Positions 1 to 12,474 of a stretch of DNA of 64,000 nt are shown here, piece after piece. Numbering within the stretch: position 1 is the stretch's first letter; every line of letters starts with the position of its first letter. The notes below the pieces were generated by a model that saw only the letters and a list, made by a program, of their open reading frames with translations, had not been told where the DNA came from and did no database searches. The position numbers were made by a program, and so were the translations under genes. This DNA is from Calliopsis andreniformis. Lineage: Eukaryota; Arthropoda; Insecta; Hymenoptera; Andrenidae. The stretch covers positions 1,674,001-1,738,000 of the forward strand of contig NW_027480467.1 of the NCBI RefSeq assembly GCF_051401765.1, in the 5' to 3' direction.

Positions 1-235
1 CAATACTCAACCATCAATCCTAAATTCTCAATACTCAATAGAATATACTGAATTCTCAGGATTCAATACTCAAACCTCAATCCTCAGCCCTCAGCCCTCA
101 TCCTCCGTCCTCAATCCTCAATCCTCAATCCTCAATCTTCAATCCTCAATGCTCAATCCTCAATCCTCAATCCTCAGTCATCAGTCCTCAATCATCAATC
201 CTCAAACCTCAATCCTCAACCATCAGTCCTCGTCC
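1..235 (+). repeat. Left-edge partial cycle with Ea anchor
   Basis: This segment begins inside a repeat. The Ea anchor (gaatatactgaattctcagg) starts at 41 and is preceded by the diagnostic phrase ccatcaatcctaaattctc. The same segment starts again at 34075, 46023, 52001 and 63856. In the other four places it follows an L3 block, so the missing left neighbour is almost certainly an L3 block outside the window. The 145 bases at the window end are identical to bases 1-145. Confidence 0.85.
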
Positions 236-410
236 TCAATCCTCAACCCTCAATCCTCAATCCTCAATCTTCAATCATCAATACTCAATCTTCAATCCTC
301 AATCCTCAATCCTCAATCCTAAAATCCTCAATCCTCAATATTCAACACACAACCCTCAACCATCAATCCTCAATACTCAACCATCAATACTCAATTTTCA
401 ATACTCAATA

Positions 411-1061
411 GAATATCCTGAATTCTCAGTTTTCAATACTCAATCCTCAATCTTCAAACTTCATGTCTCCATCCACAAACATCAATCCTCATCACTCAAC
501 CCACAACACTGAGTCCTCAATCTTCAATCCTCAATCCTCAATACTCAATCCTCAGTCCTCAGTCCTCAATCTTCAATACTCAATGCTCAATCCTAAAATC
601 CTCAATCCTCAATCCTCAATCATTAATCCTCAATCGTCAATACTCAATCCTCAATCCTCAATCCTCAATCCTCAATACTCAATCTTCAATACTCAATCGT
701 CAATCCTCAGGCCTCAATTCTCAATCGTCAATCCTCGTTCCTCAATCCTCAACCCTCAGCCCTCATCCTCAATCCTCAATCCTGAATCCTCAATACTCAA
801 TCTTCAATCCTCAATACTCAGTCTTCAATCCTCAATCCTCAATCCTCAATCCTCAGTCCTCAATCCACAATCATCAATCCTCAATCTTCAATACTCATTC
901 CTCAATCCTCAATCCTCAATCCTCAATACTCAATCTTCAATCCTCAACACTCAAACCTCAATCTTCAATCCTCAATACTCAATCTTCGATTCTCAACTCT
1001 CAATCCTCAATCCTCAATACCCAATACTCGATAGAATATCCTGAATTCTCAGTATTCAATA
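411..1061 (+). repeat. L1-M cassette (type copy; L1 occurs ten times)
   Basis: L1 anchors start at 411, 2346, 4282, 12966, 25271, 34485, 40540, 46433, 52411 and 58623. Each carries the least heptad-like phrase in the array, gtctccatccacaaacatc, 54-64 bp downstream. M follows at 623 bp in eight copies and at 624 bp after 46433, where one extra A has been inserted near 46633. No M follows the divergent L1 at 58623. Four subtypes are separable by shared bases: S1 (411, 52411), S2 (2346, 4282, 12966, 25271, 40540), S3 (34485, 46433; caaaatgcaatcc) and S4 (58623). Confidence 0.85.
973..1030 (+). repeat. Converted patch inside L1-M-G copy 1
   Basis: The flanks match copy 2 (around 2908-2965) and the 52.4 kb copy, but this tract has about ten substitutions in roughly 45 bases. 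It reads like the Eb-proximal block, with the phrases cttcgattctcaactctc and caatacccaat that also occur at 6936-6975. L1-to-M distance is still exactly 623 bp, so the replacement was length-neutral. Gene conversion from another block is the simplest inference. Confidence 0.6.
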
Positions 1062-2175
1062 CTCAAACCTCAATCCTCAACCCTCAGCCCTCATCCTCCA
1101 CCCTCAATCCTCAATCCTCAACCCTCAATCCTCAATCCTCAGTCCTCAGTCCTCAAACCTCAATCCTCAACCCTCAGCCATCGTCCTCAATCCTCAATCC
1201 TCGTTCCTCAATCCTCAATCCTCAATCCTCAATCCTCAATAGTCAATCTCCAATCCTAGATCCTCAATCCCCAATCCTCAATCCTTAATCCTCAATCTTC
1301 AATCCTCAATCCTCAATCCTCAATCTTCAATACTCAATCCACAACCCTCAATCCTCAATCCTCAATACTCAATCTTCAATCCTCAATCCGCAATCCTCAA
1401 TCCTCAACCCTCAGCCCTCATCCTCAATCCTCAATCCTGAATCCTCAATCCTCAATCTTCAATCCTCAATACTCAGTCTTCAATCCTCAATCCTCAATCC
1501 TCAATCCTCAGTCCTCAATCCACAATCATCAATCCTCAATCTTCAATACTCATTCCTCAATCCTCAATCCTCAATCCTCAATACTCAATAGTCAATCTTC
1601 GATCCTCAATCCTCAACCCTCAATCATCAATCCTCAATCTTCTACACTCAATCCTCAATCGTCAATCCTCAATCCTGAATCATCAATCCTCAATCTTCAA
1701 TACTCAATCCTCAATCCTCAATCCTCAATCCTCAATCCTCAATACTCAACCATCGATCCTCAATTCCCAATACTCAATAGAATATCCTGGATTCTCAGTA
1801 TTCAATACTCAAACCTCAAACCTCAACCATCAGCCCTCATCCTCAATCCTCAATCCTCAATCCTCAATCCTCAATCATCAATCCTCAAACCTCAATCCTC
1901 AACCCTCAGTCCTCATCCTCAATTCTCAATTCTCAATCCTCAATCCTCAATTCTCAGTCTTCAGTCCTCAATAATCAATCACCAATACTAGATCCTCAAT
2001 CCCCAATCCTCAATCGTTAATCCTCAATCTTCAATCCTCAATCCCCAGTCCTCAATCCTCAATACTCAATCTTCAATCCTGAATCCTCAATTCTCAATCC
2101 TCAATACTCAATCCTGAATCGTCAATCCTCAATCGTCAATCCTCAATCCCCAATCCTGAATCTTCAATCCTCAAT

Positions 2176-4111
2176 CCTCAACCCTCAATCCTCAATCCTC
2201 TATCTTCAATCCTCAATACTCAATCTTCAATCCTCAATCCTCAATCCTCAATCCTAAAATCCTCAATCCTCAATATTCAACACACAACCCTCAACCATCA
2301 ATCCTCAATACTCAACCATCAATACTCAATTTTCAATACTCACTAGAATATCCTGAATTCTCAGTTTTCAATACTCAATCCTCAATCTTCAAACTTCATG
2401 TCTCCATCCACAAACATCAATCCTCATCACTCAACCCACAACACTCAGTCCTCAATCTTCAATCCTCAATCCTCAATACTCAATCCTCAGTCCTCAGTCC
2501 TCAATCTTCAATACTCAATGCTCAATCCTAAAATCCTCAATCCTCAATCCTCAATCATTAATCCTCAATCGTCAATACTCAATCCTCAATCCTCAATCCT
2601 CAATCCTCAATACTCAATCTTCAATACTCAATCGTCAATCCTCAGTCCTCAATTCTCAATCGTCAATCCTCGTTCCTCAATCCTCAACCCTTAGCCCTCA
2701 TCCTCAATCCTCAATCCTGAATCCTCAATACTCAATCTTCAATCCTCAATACTCAGTCTTCAATCCTCAATCCTCAATCCTCAATCCTCAGTCCTCAATC
2801 CACAATCATCAATCCTCAATCTTCAATACTCATTCCTCAATCCTCAATCCTCAATCCTCAATACTCAATCTTCAATCCTCAACACTCAAACCTCAATCTT
2901 CAATCCTCAATACTCAATCCTCAATCCTCAATACTCAACCATCAATCCTCAATTCTCAATACTCAATAGAATATCCTGAATTCTCAGTATTCAATACTCA
3001 AACCTCAATCCTCAACCCTCAGCCCTCATCCTCCACCCTCAATCCTCAATCCTCAACCCTCAATCCTCAATCCTCAGTCCTCAGTCCTCAAACTGCAATC
3101 CTCAACCCTCAGCCATCATCCTCAATCCTCAATCCTCGTTCCTCAATCCTCAATCCTCAATCCTCAATCCTCAATAGTCAATCTCCAATCCTAGATCCTC
3201 AATCCCCAATCCTCAATCCTTAATCCTCAATCTTCAATCCTCAATCCTCAATCCTCAATCTTCAATACTCAATCCACAATCCTCAATCCTCAATCCTCAA
3301 TACTCAATCTTCAATCCTCAATCCGCAATACTCAAGCCTCAACCCTCAGCCCTCATCCTCAATCCTCAATCCTGAATCCTCAATCCTCAATCTTCAATCC
3401 TCAATACTCAGTCTTCAATCCTAAAATCCTCAATCCTCAATCCTCAGTCCTCAATCCACAATCATCAATCCTCAATCTTCAATACTCATTCCTCAATCCT
3501 CAATCCTCAATCCTCAATACTCAATAGTCAATCTTCGATCCTCAATCCTCAACCCTCAATCATCAATCCTCAATCTTCTACACTCAATCCTCAATCGTCA
3601 ATCCTCAATCCTGAATCATCAATCCTCAATCTTCAATACTCAATCCTCAATCCTCAATCCTCAATCCTCAATCCTCAATACTCAACCATCGATCCTCAAT
3701 TCCCAATACTCAATAGAATATCCTGGATTCTCAGTATTCAATACTCAAACCACAAACCTCAACCATCAGCCCTCATCCTCAATCCTCAATCCTCAATCCT
3801 CAATCCTCAATCATCAATCCTCAAACCTCAATCCTCAACCCTCAGTCCTCATCCTCAATTCTCAATTCTCAATCCTCAATCCTCAATTCTCAGTCTTCAG
3901 TCCTCAATAATCAATCACCAATACTAGATCCTCAATCCCCAATCCTCAATCGTTAATCCTCAATCTTCAATCCTCAATCCCCAGTCCTCAATCCTCAATA
4001 CTCAATCTTCAATCCTGAATCCTCAATTCTCAATCCTCAATACTCAATCCTGAATCGTCAATCCTCAATCGTCAATCCTCAATCCCCAATCCTGAATCTT
4101 CAATCCTCAAT
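2176..4111 (+). repeat. 1.94 kb L1-M-G unit, copy 2 (subtype S2)
   Basis: Anchors are L1 at 2346, M at 2969 and G at 3716. It begins with cctcaaccctcaatcctc followed by ctatcttc. Subtype S2 is marked by cactagaatatcc, cttagccc and caaactgcaatcc, shared with the L1 units at 4282, 12966, 25271 and 40540. Copy 3 follows directly at offset 1936. Confidence 0.85.
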
Positions 4112-5430
4112 CCTCAACCCTCAATCCTCAATCCTCTATCTTCAATCCTCAATACTCAATCTTCAATCCTCAATCCTCAATCCTCAATCCTAAAATCCTC
4201 AATCCTCAATATTCAACACACAACCCTCAACCATCAATCCTCAATACTCAACCATCAATACTCAATTTTCAATACTCACTAGAATATCCTGAATTCTCAG
4301 TTTTCAATACTCAATCCTCAATCTTCAAACTTCATGTCTCCATCCACAAACATCAATCCTCATCACTCAACCCACAACACTCAGTCCTCAATCTTCAATC
4401 CTCAATCCTCAATACTCAATCCTCAGTCCTCAGTCCTCAATCTTCAATACTCAATGCTCAATCCTAAAATCCTCAATCCTCAATCCTCAATCATTAATCC
4501 TCAATCGTCAATACTCAATCCTCAATCCTCAATCCTCAATCCTCAATACTCAATCTTCAATACTCAATCGTCAATCCTCAGTCCTCAATTCTCAATCGTC
4601 AATCCTCGTTCCTCAATCCTCAACCCTTAGCCCTCATCCTCAATCCTCAATCCTGAATCCTCAATACTCAATCTTCAATCCTCAATACTCAGTCTTCAAT
4701 CCTCAATCCTCAATCCTCAATCCTCAGTCCTCAATCCACAATCATCAATCCTCAATCTTCAATACTCATTCCTCAATCCTCAATCCTCAATCCTCAATAC
4801 TCAATCTTCAATCCTCAACACTCAAACCTCAATCTTCAATCCTCAATACTCAATCCTCAATCCTCAATACTCAACCATCAATCCTCAATTCTCAATACTC
4901 AATAGAATATCCTGAATTCTCAGTATTCAATACTCAAACCTCAATCCTCAACCCTCAGCCCTCATCCTCCACCCTCAATCCTCAATCCTCAACCCTCAAT
5001 CCTCAATCCTCAGTCCTCAGTCCTCAAACTGCAATCCTCAACCCTCAGCCATCATCCTCAATCCTCAATCCTCGTTCCTCAATCCTCAATCCTCAATCCT
5101 CAATCCTCAATAGTCAATCTCCAATCCTAGATCCTCAATCCCCAATCCTCAATCCTTAATCCTCAATCTTCAATCCTCAATCCTCAATCCTCAATCTTCA
5201 ATACTCAATCCACAATCCTCAATCCTCAATCCTCAATACTCAATCTTCAATCCTCAATCCGCAATACTCAAGCCTCAACCCTCAGCCCTCATCCTCAATC
5301 CTCAATCCTGAATCCTCAATCCTCAATCTTCAATCCTCAATACTCAGTCTTCAATCCTAAAATCCTCAATCCTCAATCCTCAGTCCTCAATCCACAATCA
5401 TCAATCCTCAATCTTCAATACTCATTCCTC
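4112..5430 (+). repeat. 1.94 kb L1-M-G unit, copy 3, truncated
   Basis: It matches copy 2 at offset 1936 with L1 at 4282 and M at 4905. At about 5430 it leaves the copy 2 sequence: the G-anchor third is missing and a different block begins (marker cattccccaatcc, then ctcggcctcaatcc). The same junction occurs at about 14.12, 26.47, 35.64, 41.69 and 47.59 kb, so this truncation is an inherited part of the larger repeats and not a local accident. Confidence 0.8.
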
Positions 5431-5720
5431 AATCCTCACTCCTCAATCCTCAATCCTCAATCCTCAATCCTCAATCCTCATTCCCCAATCCTCAATCCTC
5501 AATCCTCAATCCTCAATCTTCAATCCTCAACCGTCAGTCCTCGGCCTCAATCCTCAAACCTCAATCCTCAATCCTCAATCTTCAATCATCAATACTCAAT
5601 CTTCAATCCTCAATTCTCAATCCTCAATCCTCAATCCTCAATCCTCAATATTCACCACACAACCATCAGCCATCAATTCTCAATACTCAACCATCAATCC
5701 TCAATTCTTAGTACTCAATA

Positions 5721-6028
5721 GAATATCCTGAATTCTCATGATTCAATACTCAATCCACAATATTCAATAATCAAATCCCGATCATCAAACATCAATTCTC
5801 AACACTCAACCCTCAACACTCGGTCCTCTCTCTTCAATCCTCCAACCTCAATCCTCTATCCTCAAGCGTCAATCCTCAATCCTCAATCCTCAACCCTCAA
5901 TCCTCAGTCCTCAAACCTCAATTCCGAATCCTCAATCCTGACTGCTCAATCTTCATTCCTCAGTCCGCAACAATCAATTGTCAATCCTCAATCCTCAACA
6001 GAATATCCTCAATTGACAGTTTTCAATA
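5721..6028 (+). repeat. L3-L2 cassette (type copy; 11 in the window)
   Basis: An L3 anchor is followed exactly 280 bp (40 heptads) later by an L2 anchor. L3 starts at 5721, 10523, 14405, 22828, 26634, 35924, 37978, 41979, 47873, 56844 and 60244, and L2 lies 280 bp after each. The L3 copies at 10523, 22828 and 37978 read catgtttc instead of catgattc, marking one lineage. Four further L3 anchors (33912, 45860, 51838, 63693) lack L2 and are followed by Ea 203 bp later. Confidence 0.85.
5979..6018 (+). repeat. Short inverted repeat around the L2 anchor
   Basis: tgtcaat at 5979-5985 pairs with attgaca at 6012-6018 across a 26-base loop. Each arm overlaps a CAATTG palindrome. The arrangement is present at the nine L2 copies from 6.0 to 48.2 kb. 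It is lost in the copies at 57.12 and 60.52 kb, which read ttcacag. It may be chance in a low-complexity array. Confidence 0.4.
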
Positions 6029-9000
6029 CTCAATCCCCAATCTTCAATCTTCAAATCTCAATTCACAGACATCAGTTCTCATCACTCAACCCTCAACACT
6101 CAGTCCTGAATCTTCAATGCTCAATCCTCAATCCTCAATCTTCTATCCTCCATACTCAATCTTCAGTCCTCAATCCTCAATCATCAATCATCAATCCTCA
6201 ATCCTCAATCCTCAATCCTCAATCCTCCATCCTCATTCCTCAAACCTCAATCCTCAACCCTCATTCCTCATCCTCAATTCTGAATTCTCAATTCTCAATC
6301 CTCAATCCTCAATCCTCAATCTTCAATCCTCAATAATCAATCTCCTATCCTAGATCCTCAATCCCCAATACTCTATCCTTAATCCTCAATATTCAATCCT
6401 CTATCCCCAGTCCACAATCTTCAATCCCCAAAGCTCAATAATCAATCCTCAATCCTCAGTCCTCAATCGTCAATCATCAATCCACAATCTTCAATGCTCA
6501 ATCCTCAATCCTCAATCCTCAATCCTCAATCCTCAATCATCAATCCTCAATCTTCAATACTCAATCCTCAATCCTCAATCCTCAATCCTCCATCCTCAAT
6601 TCTCAATCCTCAATCCTCTGTCCTCAGTCCTCAAAACTCAACACTCAACCCTCAGCCCTCATCCTCAATCCTCAATCCTGAATCCTCAATCCTCAATCTT
6701 CAATCCTCAATACTCAGTCTTCATGCCTCAATCCTCAATCCTCAATCCTCAGTACTCAATCCTCAATCATCAATCCTCAATCTTCAATACTCAATCCTCA
6801 ATCCTCAATCCTCAATCCTCAATACTCAATCTTCAATCCTCAATCCTCAACCCTCAATCCTCAACCCTCAACCCTCATCCTCCATCCTCAAGCCTCAATC
6901 CTCAAACCTCAATCTTCAATCCTCAATACTCAATCTTCGATTCTCAACTCTCAATCCTCAATCCTCAATACCCAATCCTCAATCCTCAATCCGCAATCCT
7001 CAATTCTCAATCATCAGTCCTCGTTCCTCAAACCTCAATCCTCAACCCTCAGTCCTCATCCTCAATTCTAAATTCTCAATCCTCAAACCTCAATCTTCAA
7101 TCCTCAACATTCAATCCTCAATCTTCACCATCAGTCCTCAATCCTCAATCCTCAATCATCAATCCTCAGTCTTCGATAATCAATCATCAATCATCAATCC
7201 TCAATCCTCAACCCTCAGCCCTCATCCTCAATCCTCAATCCTGAAGCCTCAATCCTCAATCATCAATACTGAATCCTCAATCATCAACCTTCAATCCTCA
7301 ATACTCAATCTTCAATCCTCAATACTCAATCCTCAATATTCAACACGCAACCATCAACCATCAATTCTCAATACTCAACCATCAATCCTCAATTCTCAAT
7401 ACTCAATAGAATATACTGAATTCTCAGGATTCAATACTCAAACCTCAATCCACAGCCCTCAGCCATCATCCTCCATCCTCAATACTCAATCCTCAATCCT
7501 CAATCTTCAATCCTCAATAATCAACCTCCAATCCTAGATCCTCAATCCCGAATCCTCAATTCTTAATCCTCAATCTTCAATCCTCAATCCACAGTCCTCG
7601 ATCTTCAATCCTCAATGCTCAATCCTCAATCCTCAATCCTCAGTCCTCAATCGTCAATCATCAATCCACAATCTTCAGTACTCAATCCCCAGTCCTCAAT
7701 CCTCAATCCTCAATCCTCAATCATCAATCCTCAATCTTCAATGCTCAATCGTCAATCCTCAATCCTCAATCCCCAATACTCAATCTTCAATCTTCAATCC
7801 TCAATCCTCAATCCTCAATCCTCAACCCTCAGCCCTGATCCTCGATCCTCAATCCTGAATCCTCAATCCTCAATCTTCAATCCTCAATACTCAGTCTTCA
7901 ATCATCAATCCTCAATACTCAATCCTCAATCCTCAATCCACAATCATCAATCCTCAATCCTCAATCATCAACCTTCAATCCTCAATACTCAATCTTCAAC
8001 CCTCAATACTCAATTCTCAATATTCAACACACAACCATCAATCATCAATTCTCAATATTCAACCATCAATCCTCAATTCTCAATACTCAATATAATATCC
8101 CAAATTCTCATGATTCAACACTCAATCCACAATATTCATTAATCAAACCTCGATCCTCAAACATCAATTCTCAACACTCAATCCTCAACACTCGGTCCTC
8201 TCCCTTCAATCCTCCATCCTCAATCCTCTATCCTGAAGCGTCAATCCTCAATCCTCAATCCTCAACCCTCAATCCTCAGTCCTCAAACCTCAATACTCAA
8301 TCTTCGATTCCCACTCCTCAATCCTCAATCCTCAATCCTCAATCTTCAATCCTCAATCCTCAATCCTCAATCCTCAATCCTCAATCCTCAATCATCAATC
8401 CTCAATCTTCAACACCCATTCATCAACCCTCAATCCTGAATCCTCAATCCTCAATCTTCGATCCTCAATCCTCAATCCTCAACCATCAATCCCCAATCTT
8501 CAACACTCAATCCTCAATCCTCAATCCTCAATCCTGAATCATCAATCCTCAATCTTCAATACTCAATCCTCAATCCTCAGTCATGAATACTCAATCCTCA
8601 ATCCTCAATCCTCAATACTCAACCATCAATCCTCAATTCCCAATACTCAATAGAATATCCTGGATTCTCAGTATTCAATACTCAAACCTCAATCCTCAAC
8701 CATCAGCCCTCATCCTCCATCCTCAATCCTCAATCCTCAAACCTCAATCTTCAATCCTCAATACTCAATCTTCGATCCTCAATCCGCAACACTCAATCCT
8801 CAATCCACAATCCTCAGTCATGAATACTCAATCTTCAATACTCAATCCTCAACCCTCAATCCTCAATCCTCAATCCTCAATCCTCATTCCTCAAACCTCA
8901 ATCCTCAACACTCAGGCCACATCCTCAATTCTCAATTCTCAATCCTCAATCCTCAATACTCAGTCTTCAATCCTCAATCCTCAATCCTCAATCCTCAGTA

Positions 9001-12000
9001 CTCAATCCTCAATCATCAATCCTCAATCTTCAATACTCAATCCTCAATCCTCAATCCTCAATCCTCAATACTCAATCTTCAATCCTCAATCCTCAACCCT
9101 CAATCCTCAACCCTCAACCCTCATCCTCCATCCTCAATCCTCAATCCTCAATCCTCAGTCCTCAATCCACAATCATCAATCCTCAATCTTCAATACTCAT
9201 TCCTCAATCCTCAATCCTCAATCCTCAATACTCAATAGTCAATCCTCAATCCTCAATCCTCAATCCTCAACCCTCAATCCTCAGTCCTCAAACCTCAATA
9301 CTCAATCTTCGATTCCCACTCCTCAATCCTCAATCTCCAATCCTCAATCTTCAATCCTCAATCCTCAATCCTCAATCCTCAATCCTCAATCCTCAATCCT
9401 CAATCATCAATCCTCAATCTTCAACACTCATTCATCAACCCACAATCCACAATCTTCAATCCTCAATCCTCAATCTTCGATCCTCAATCCTCAATCCTCA
9501 ATCATCAATCCTCAATCTTCAACACTCAATCCTCAATCGTCAATCCTCAATCCTGAATCATCAATCCTCAATCTTCAATACTCAATCCTCAATCCTCAAT
9601 CCTCAATCCTCAATACTCAACCATCGATCCTCAATTCCCAATACTCAATAGAATATCCTGGATTCTCTGTATTCAATACTCAAACCTCAATCCTCAACCA
9701 TCAGCCCTCATCCTCCATCCTCAATCCTCAATCCTCAAACCTCAATCTCCAATCCTCAATACTCAATCTTCGATCCTCAATCCTCAACACTCAATCCTCA
9801 ATCCTCAATCCTCAGTCATGAATACTCAATCTTCAATACTCAATCCTCAATCCTCAATCCTCAATCCTCAATCCTCAATCCTCAATCATCAATCCTCAAA
9901 CCTCAATCCTCAACCCTCAGTCCTCATCCTCAATTCTCAATTCTCAATCCTCAATCCTCAATTCTCAGTCTTCAGTCCTCAATAATCAATCTCCAATACT
10001 AGATCCTCAATCCCCAATCCTCAATCGTTAATCCTGAATCTTTAATCCTCAATCCCCAGTCCTCAATCCTCAATACTCAATCTTCAATCCTGAATCCTCA
10101 ATTCTCAATTCTCAATCCTCAATACTCAATCCTCAATCGTCAATCCTCAATCGTCAATCCTCAATCCCCAATCCTGAATCTTCACTCCTCAATCCTCAAC
10201 CCTCAATCCTCAATCCTCTATCTTCAATCCTCAATACTCAATCTTCAATCCTCAATCCTCAATCCTCAATCCTCAATCCTCATTCCCCAATCCTCAATCC
10301 TCAATCCTCAATCCTCAATCTTCAATCCTCAACCGTCAGTCCTCGGCCTCAATCCTCAAACCTCAATCCTCAATCCTCAATCTTCAATCATCAATACTCA
10401 ATCTTCAATCCTCAATTCTCAATCCTCAATCCTCAATCCTCAATCCTCAATATTCACCACACAACCATCAGCCATCAATTCTCAATACTCAACCATCAAT
10501 CCTCAATTCTTAGTACTCAATAGAATATCCTGAATTCTCATGTTTCAATACTCAATCCACAATATTCAATAATCAAATCCCGATCATCAAACATCAATTC
10601 TCAACACTCAATCCTCAACACTCGGTCCTCTCTCTTCAATCCTCCAACCTCAATCCTCTATCCTCAAGCGTCAATCCTCAATCCTCAATCCTCAACCCTC
10701 AATCCTCAGTCCTCAAACCTCAATTCCGAATCCTCAATCCTGAATGCTCAATCTTCATTCCTCAGTCCGCAACAATCAATTGTCAATCCTCAATCCTCAA
10801 CAGAATATCCTCAATTGACAGTTTTCAATACTCAATCCCCAATCTTCAATCTTCAAATCTCAATTCACAGACATCAGTTCTCATCACTCAACCCTCAACA
10901 CTCAGTCCTGAATCTTCAATGCTCAATCCTCAATCCTCAATCTTCTATCCTCCATACTCAATCTTCAGTCCTCAATCCTCAATCATCAATCATCAATCAT
11001 CAATCCTCAATCCTCAATCCTCAATCCTCAATCCTCAATCCTCCATCCTCATTCCTCAAACCTCAATCCTCAACCCTCATTCCTCATCCTCAATTCTGAA
11101 TTCTCAATTCTCAATCCTCAATCCTCAATCCTCAATCTTCAATCCTCAATAATCAATCTCCTATCCTAGATCCTCAATCCCCAATACTCTATCCTTAATC
11201 CTCAATATTCAATCCTCTATCCCCAGTCCACAATCTTCAATCCCCAAAGCTCAATAATCAATCCTCAATCCTCAGTCCTCAATCGTCAATCATCAATCCA
11301 CAATCTTCAATGCTCAATCCTCAATCCTCAATCCTCAATCCTCAATCCTCAATCATCAATCCTCAATCTTCAATACTCAATCCTCAATCCTCAATCCTCA
11401 ATCCTCCATCCTCAATTCTCAATCCTCAACCCTCTGTCCTCAGTCCTCAAAACTCAACACTCAACCCTCAGCCCTCATCCTCAATCCTCAATCCTGAATC
11501 CTCAATCCTCAATCTTCAATCCTCAATACTCAGTCTTCAATCCTCAATCCTCAATCCTCAATCCTCAGTACTCAATCCTCAATCATCAATCCTCAATCTT
11601 CAATACTCAATCCTCAATCCTCAATCCGCAATCCTCAATACTCAATCTTCAATCCTCAATCCTCAACCCTCAATCCTCAACCCTCAACCCTCATCCTCCA
11701 TCCTCAATCCTCAATCCTCAAACCTCAATCTTCAATCCTCAATACTCAATCTTCGATTCTCAACTCTCAATCCTCAATCCTCAATACCCAATCCTCAATC
11801 CTCAATCCGCAATCCTCAATTCTCAATCATCAGACCTCGTTCCTCAAACCTCAATCCTCAACCCTCAGTCCTCATCCTCAATTCTAAATTCTCAATCCTC
11901 AAACCTCAATCTTCAATCCTCAACATTCAATCCTCAATCTTCACCATCAGTCCTCAATCCTCAATCCTCAATCATCAATCCTCAGTCTTCGATAATCAAT

Positions 12001-12280
12001 CATCAATCATCAATCCTCAATCCTCAACCCTCAGCCCTCATCCTCAATCCTCAATCCTGAATCCTCAATCCTCAATCATCAATACTCAATCCTCAATCAC
12101 CAACCTTCAATCCTCAATCCTCAATCCTCAATTCTCAATCATCAATCCTCAATCTTCAACACTCATTCATCAACCCACAATCCACAATCTTCAATCCTCA
12201 ATCCTCAATCATCAATCCTCAATCTTCTACACTCAATCCTCAATCGTCAATCCTCAAACCTGAATCATCAATCCTCAATC

Positions 12281-12295
12281 TTCAATACTCAAACC
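12281..12295 (+). other. 98 bp deletion junction that removed a G anchor
   Basis: The phrase ttcaatactcaa joins directly to acctcaaacctcaacc. In the related block at 39.77-39.87 kb the same flanks are separated by 14 heptads including the G anchor at 39834. The deleted span is bounded by direct copies of caatactcaa. X2 has the identical junction at about 24.59 kb. Confidence 0.7.
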
Positions 12296-12474
12296 TCAAA
12301 CCTCAACCATCAGCCCTCATCCTCCATCCTCAATCCTCAATCCTCAAACCTCAATCTCCAATCCTCAATACTCAATCTTCGATCCTCAATCCTCAACACT
12401 CAATCCTCAATCCTCAATCCTCAGTCATGAATACTCAATCTTCAATACTCAATCCTCAATCCTCAATCCTCAAT

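Larger units (their letters stand above)
236..2175 (+). repeat. 1.94 kb L1-M-G unit, copy 1 (subtype S1)
   Basis: Anchors are L1 at 411, M at 1034 and G at 1780. The unit repeats at offset 1935 in the next copy. Diagnostic bases set it apart from copies 2 and 3: caat before the L1 anchor instead of cact, ctcagccc instead of cttagccc near 756, and caaacctcaatcc near 1161 instead of caaactgcaatcc. The same S1 bases occur only in the unit at 52.4 kb, which aligns to positions 1 to about 1590 at a constant offset of 52000. Positions 973-1030 carry a foreign patch, annotated separately. Confidence 0.85.
5431..8570 (+). repeat. L3-L2-Eb-L5 block
   Basis: Anchors are L3 at 5721, L2 at 6001, Eb at 7409 and L5 at 8093. 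Between L2 and Eb lie about 1.4 kb of heptads containing the patchwork phrases cctctgtcctcagtcc and cttcgattctcaactctc. Together with the end of the preceding trimer it was copied to 12475-17254 at offset 8684. The right end at about 8570 is a junction where roughly 635 bp found in the sister copy are absent. Confidence 0.8.

Noticed and set aside
463..1044. Recurring MSPSTNINPHH start suggesting a conserved small gene family
   Set aside because: It is the L1-specific phrase read in one frame. Conservation equals that of surrounding noncoding heptads, most copies stop after 98 codons at a subtype-specific TAG, and no signal, domain or promoter is visible.
5979..6018. CENP-B box or another known centromere motif
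   Set aside because: The CENP-B box needs a G-rich core (CGGGA on one strand) that I do not find; the only recurring non-heptad elements are the AT-rich anchors.
8583..9821. 412-codon open frame (and the copy at 20895-22133), plus dozens of others on the plus strand
   Set aside because: The translation is only the heptad in codon form (S-I-L-N-P-Q-S). All three plus frames give the same peptide, TGA blocks all minus frames every 21 bp, frames overlap each other, and single-base indels in sister copies break them.
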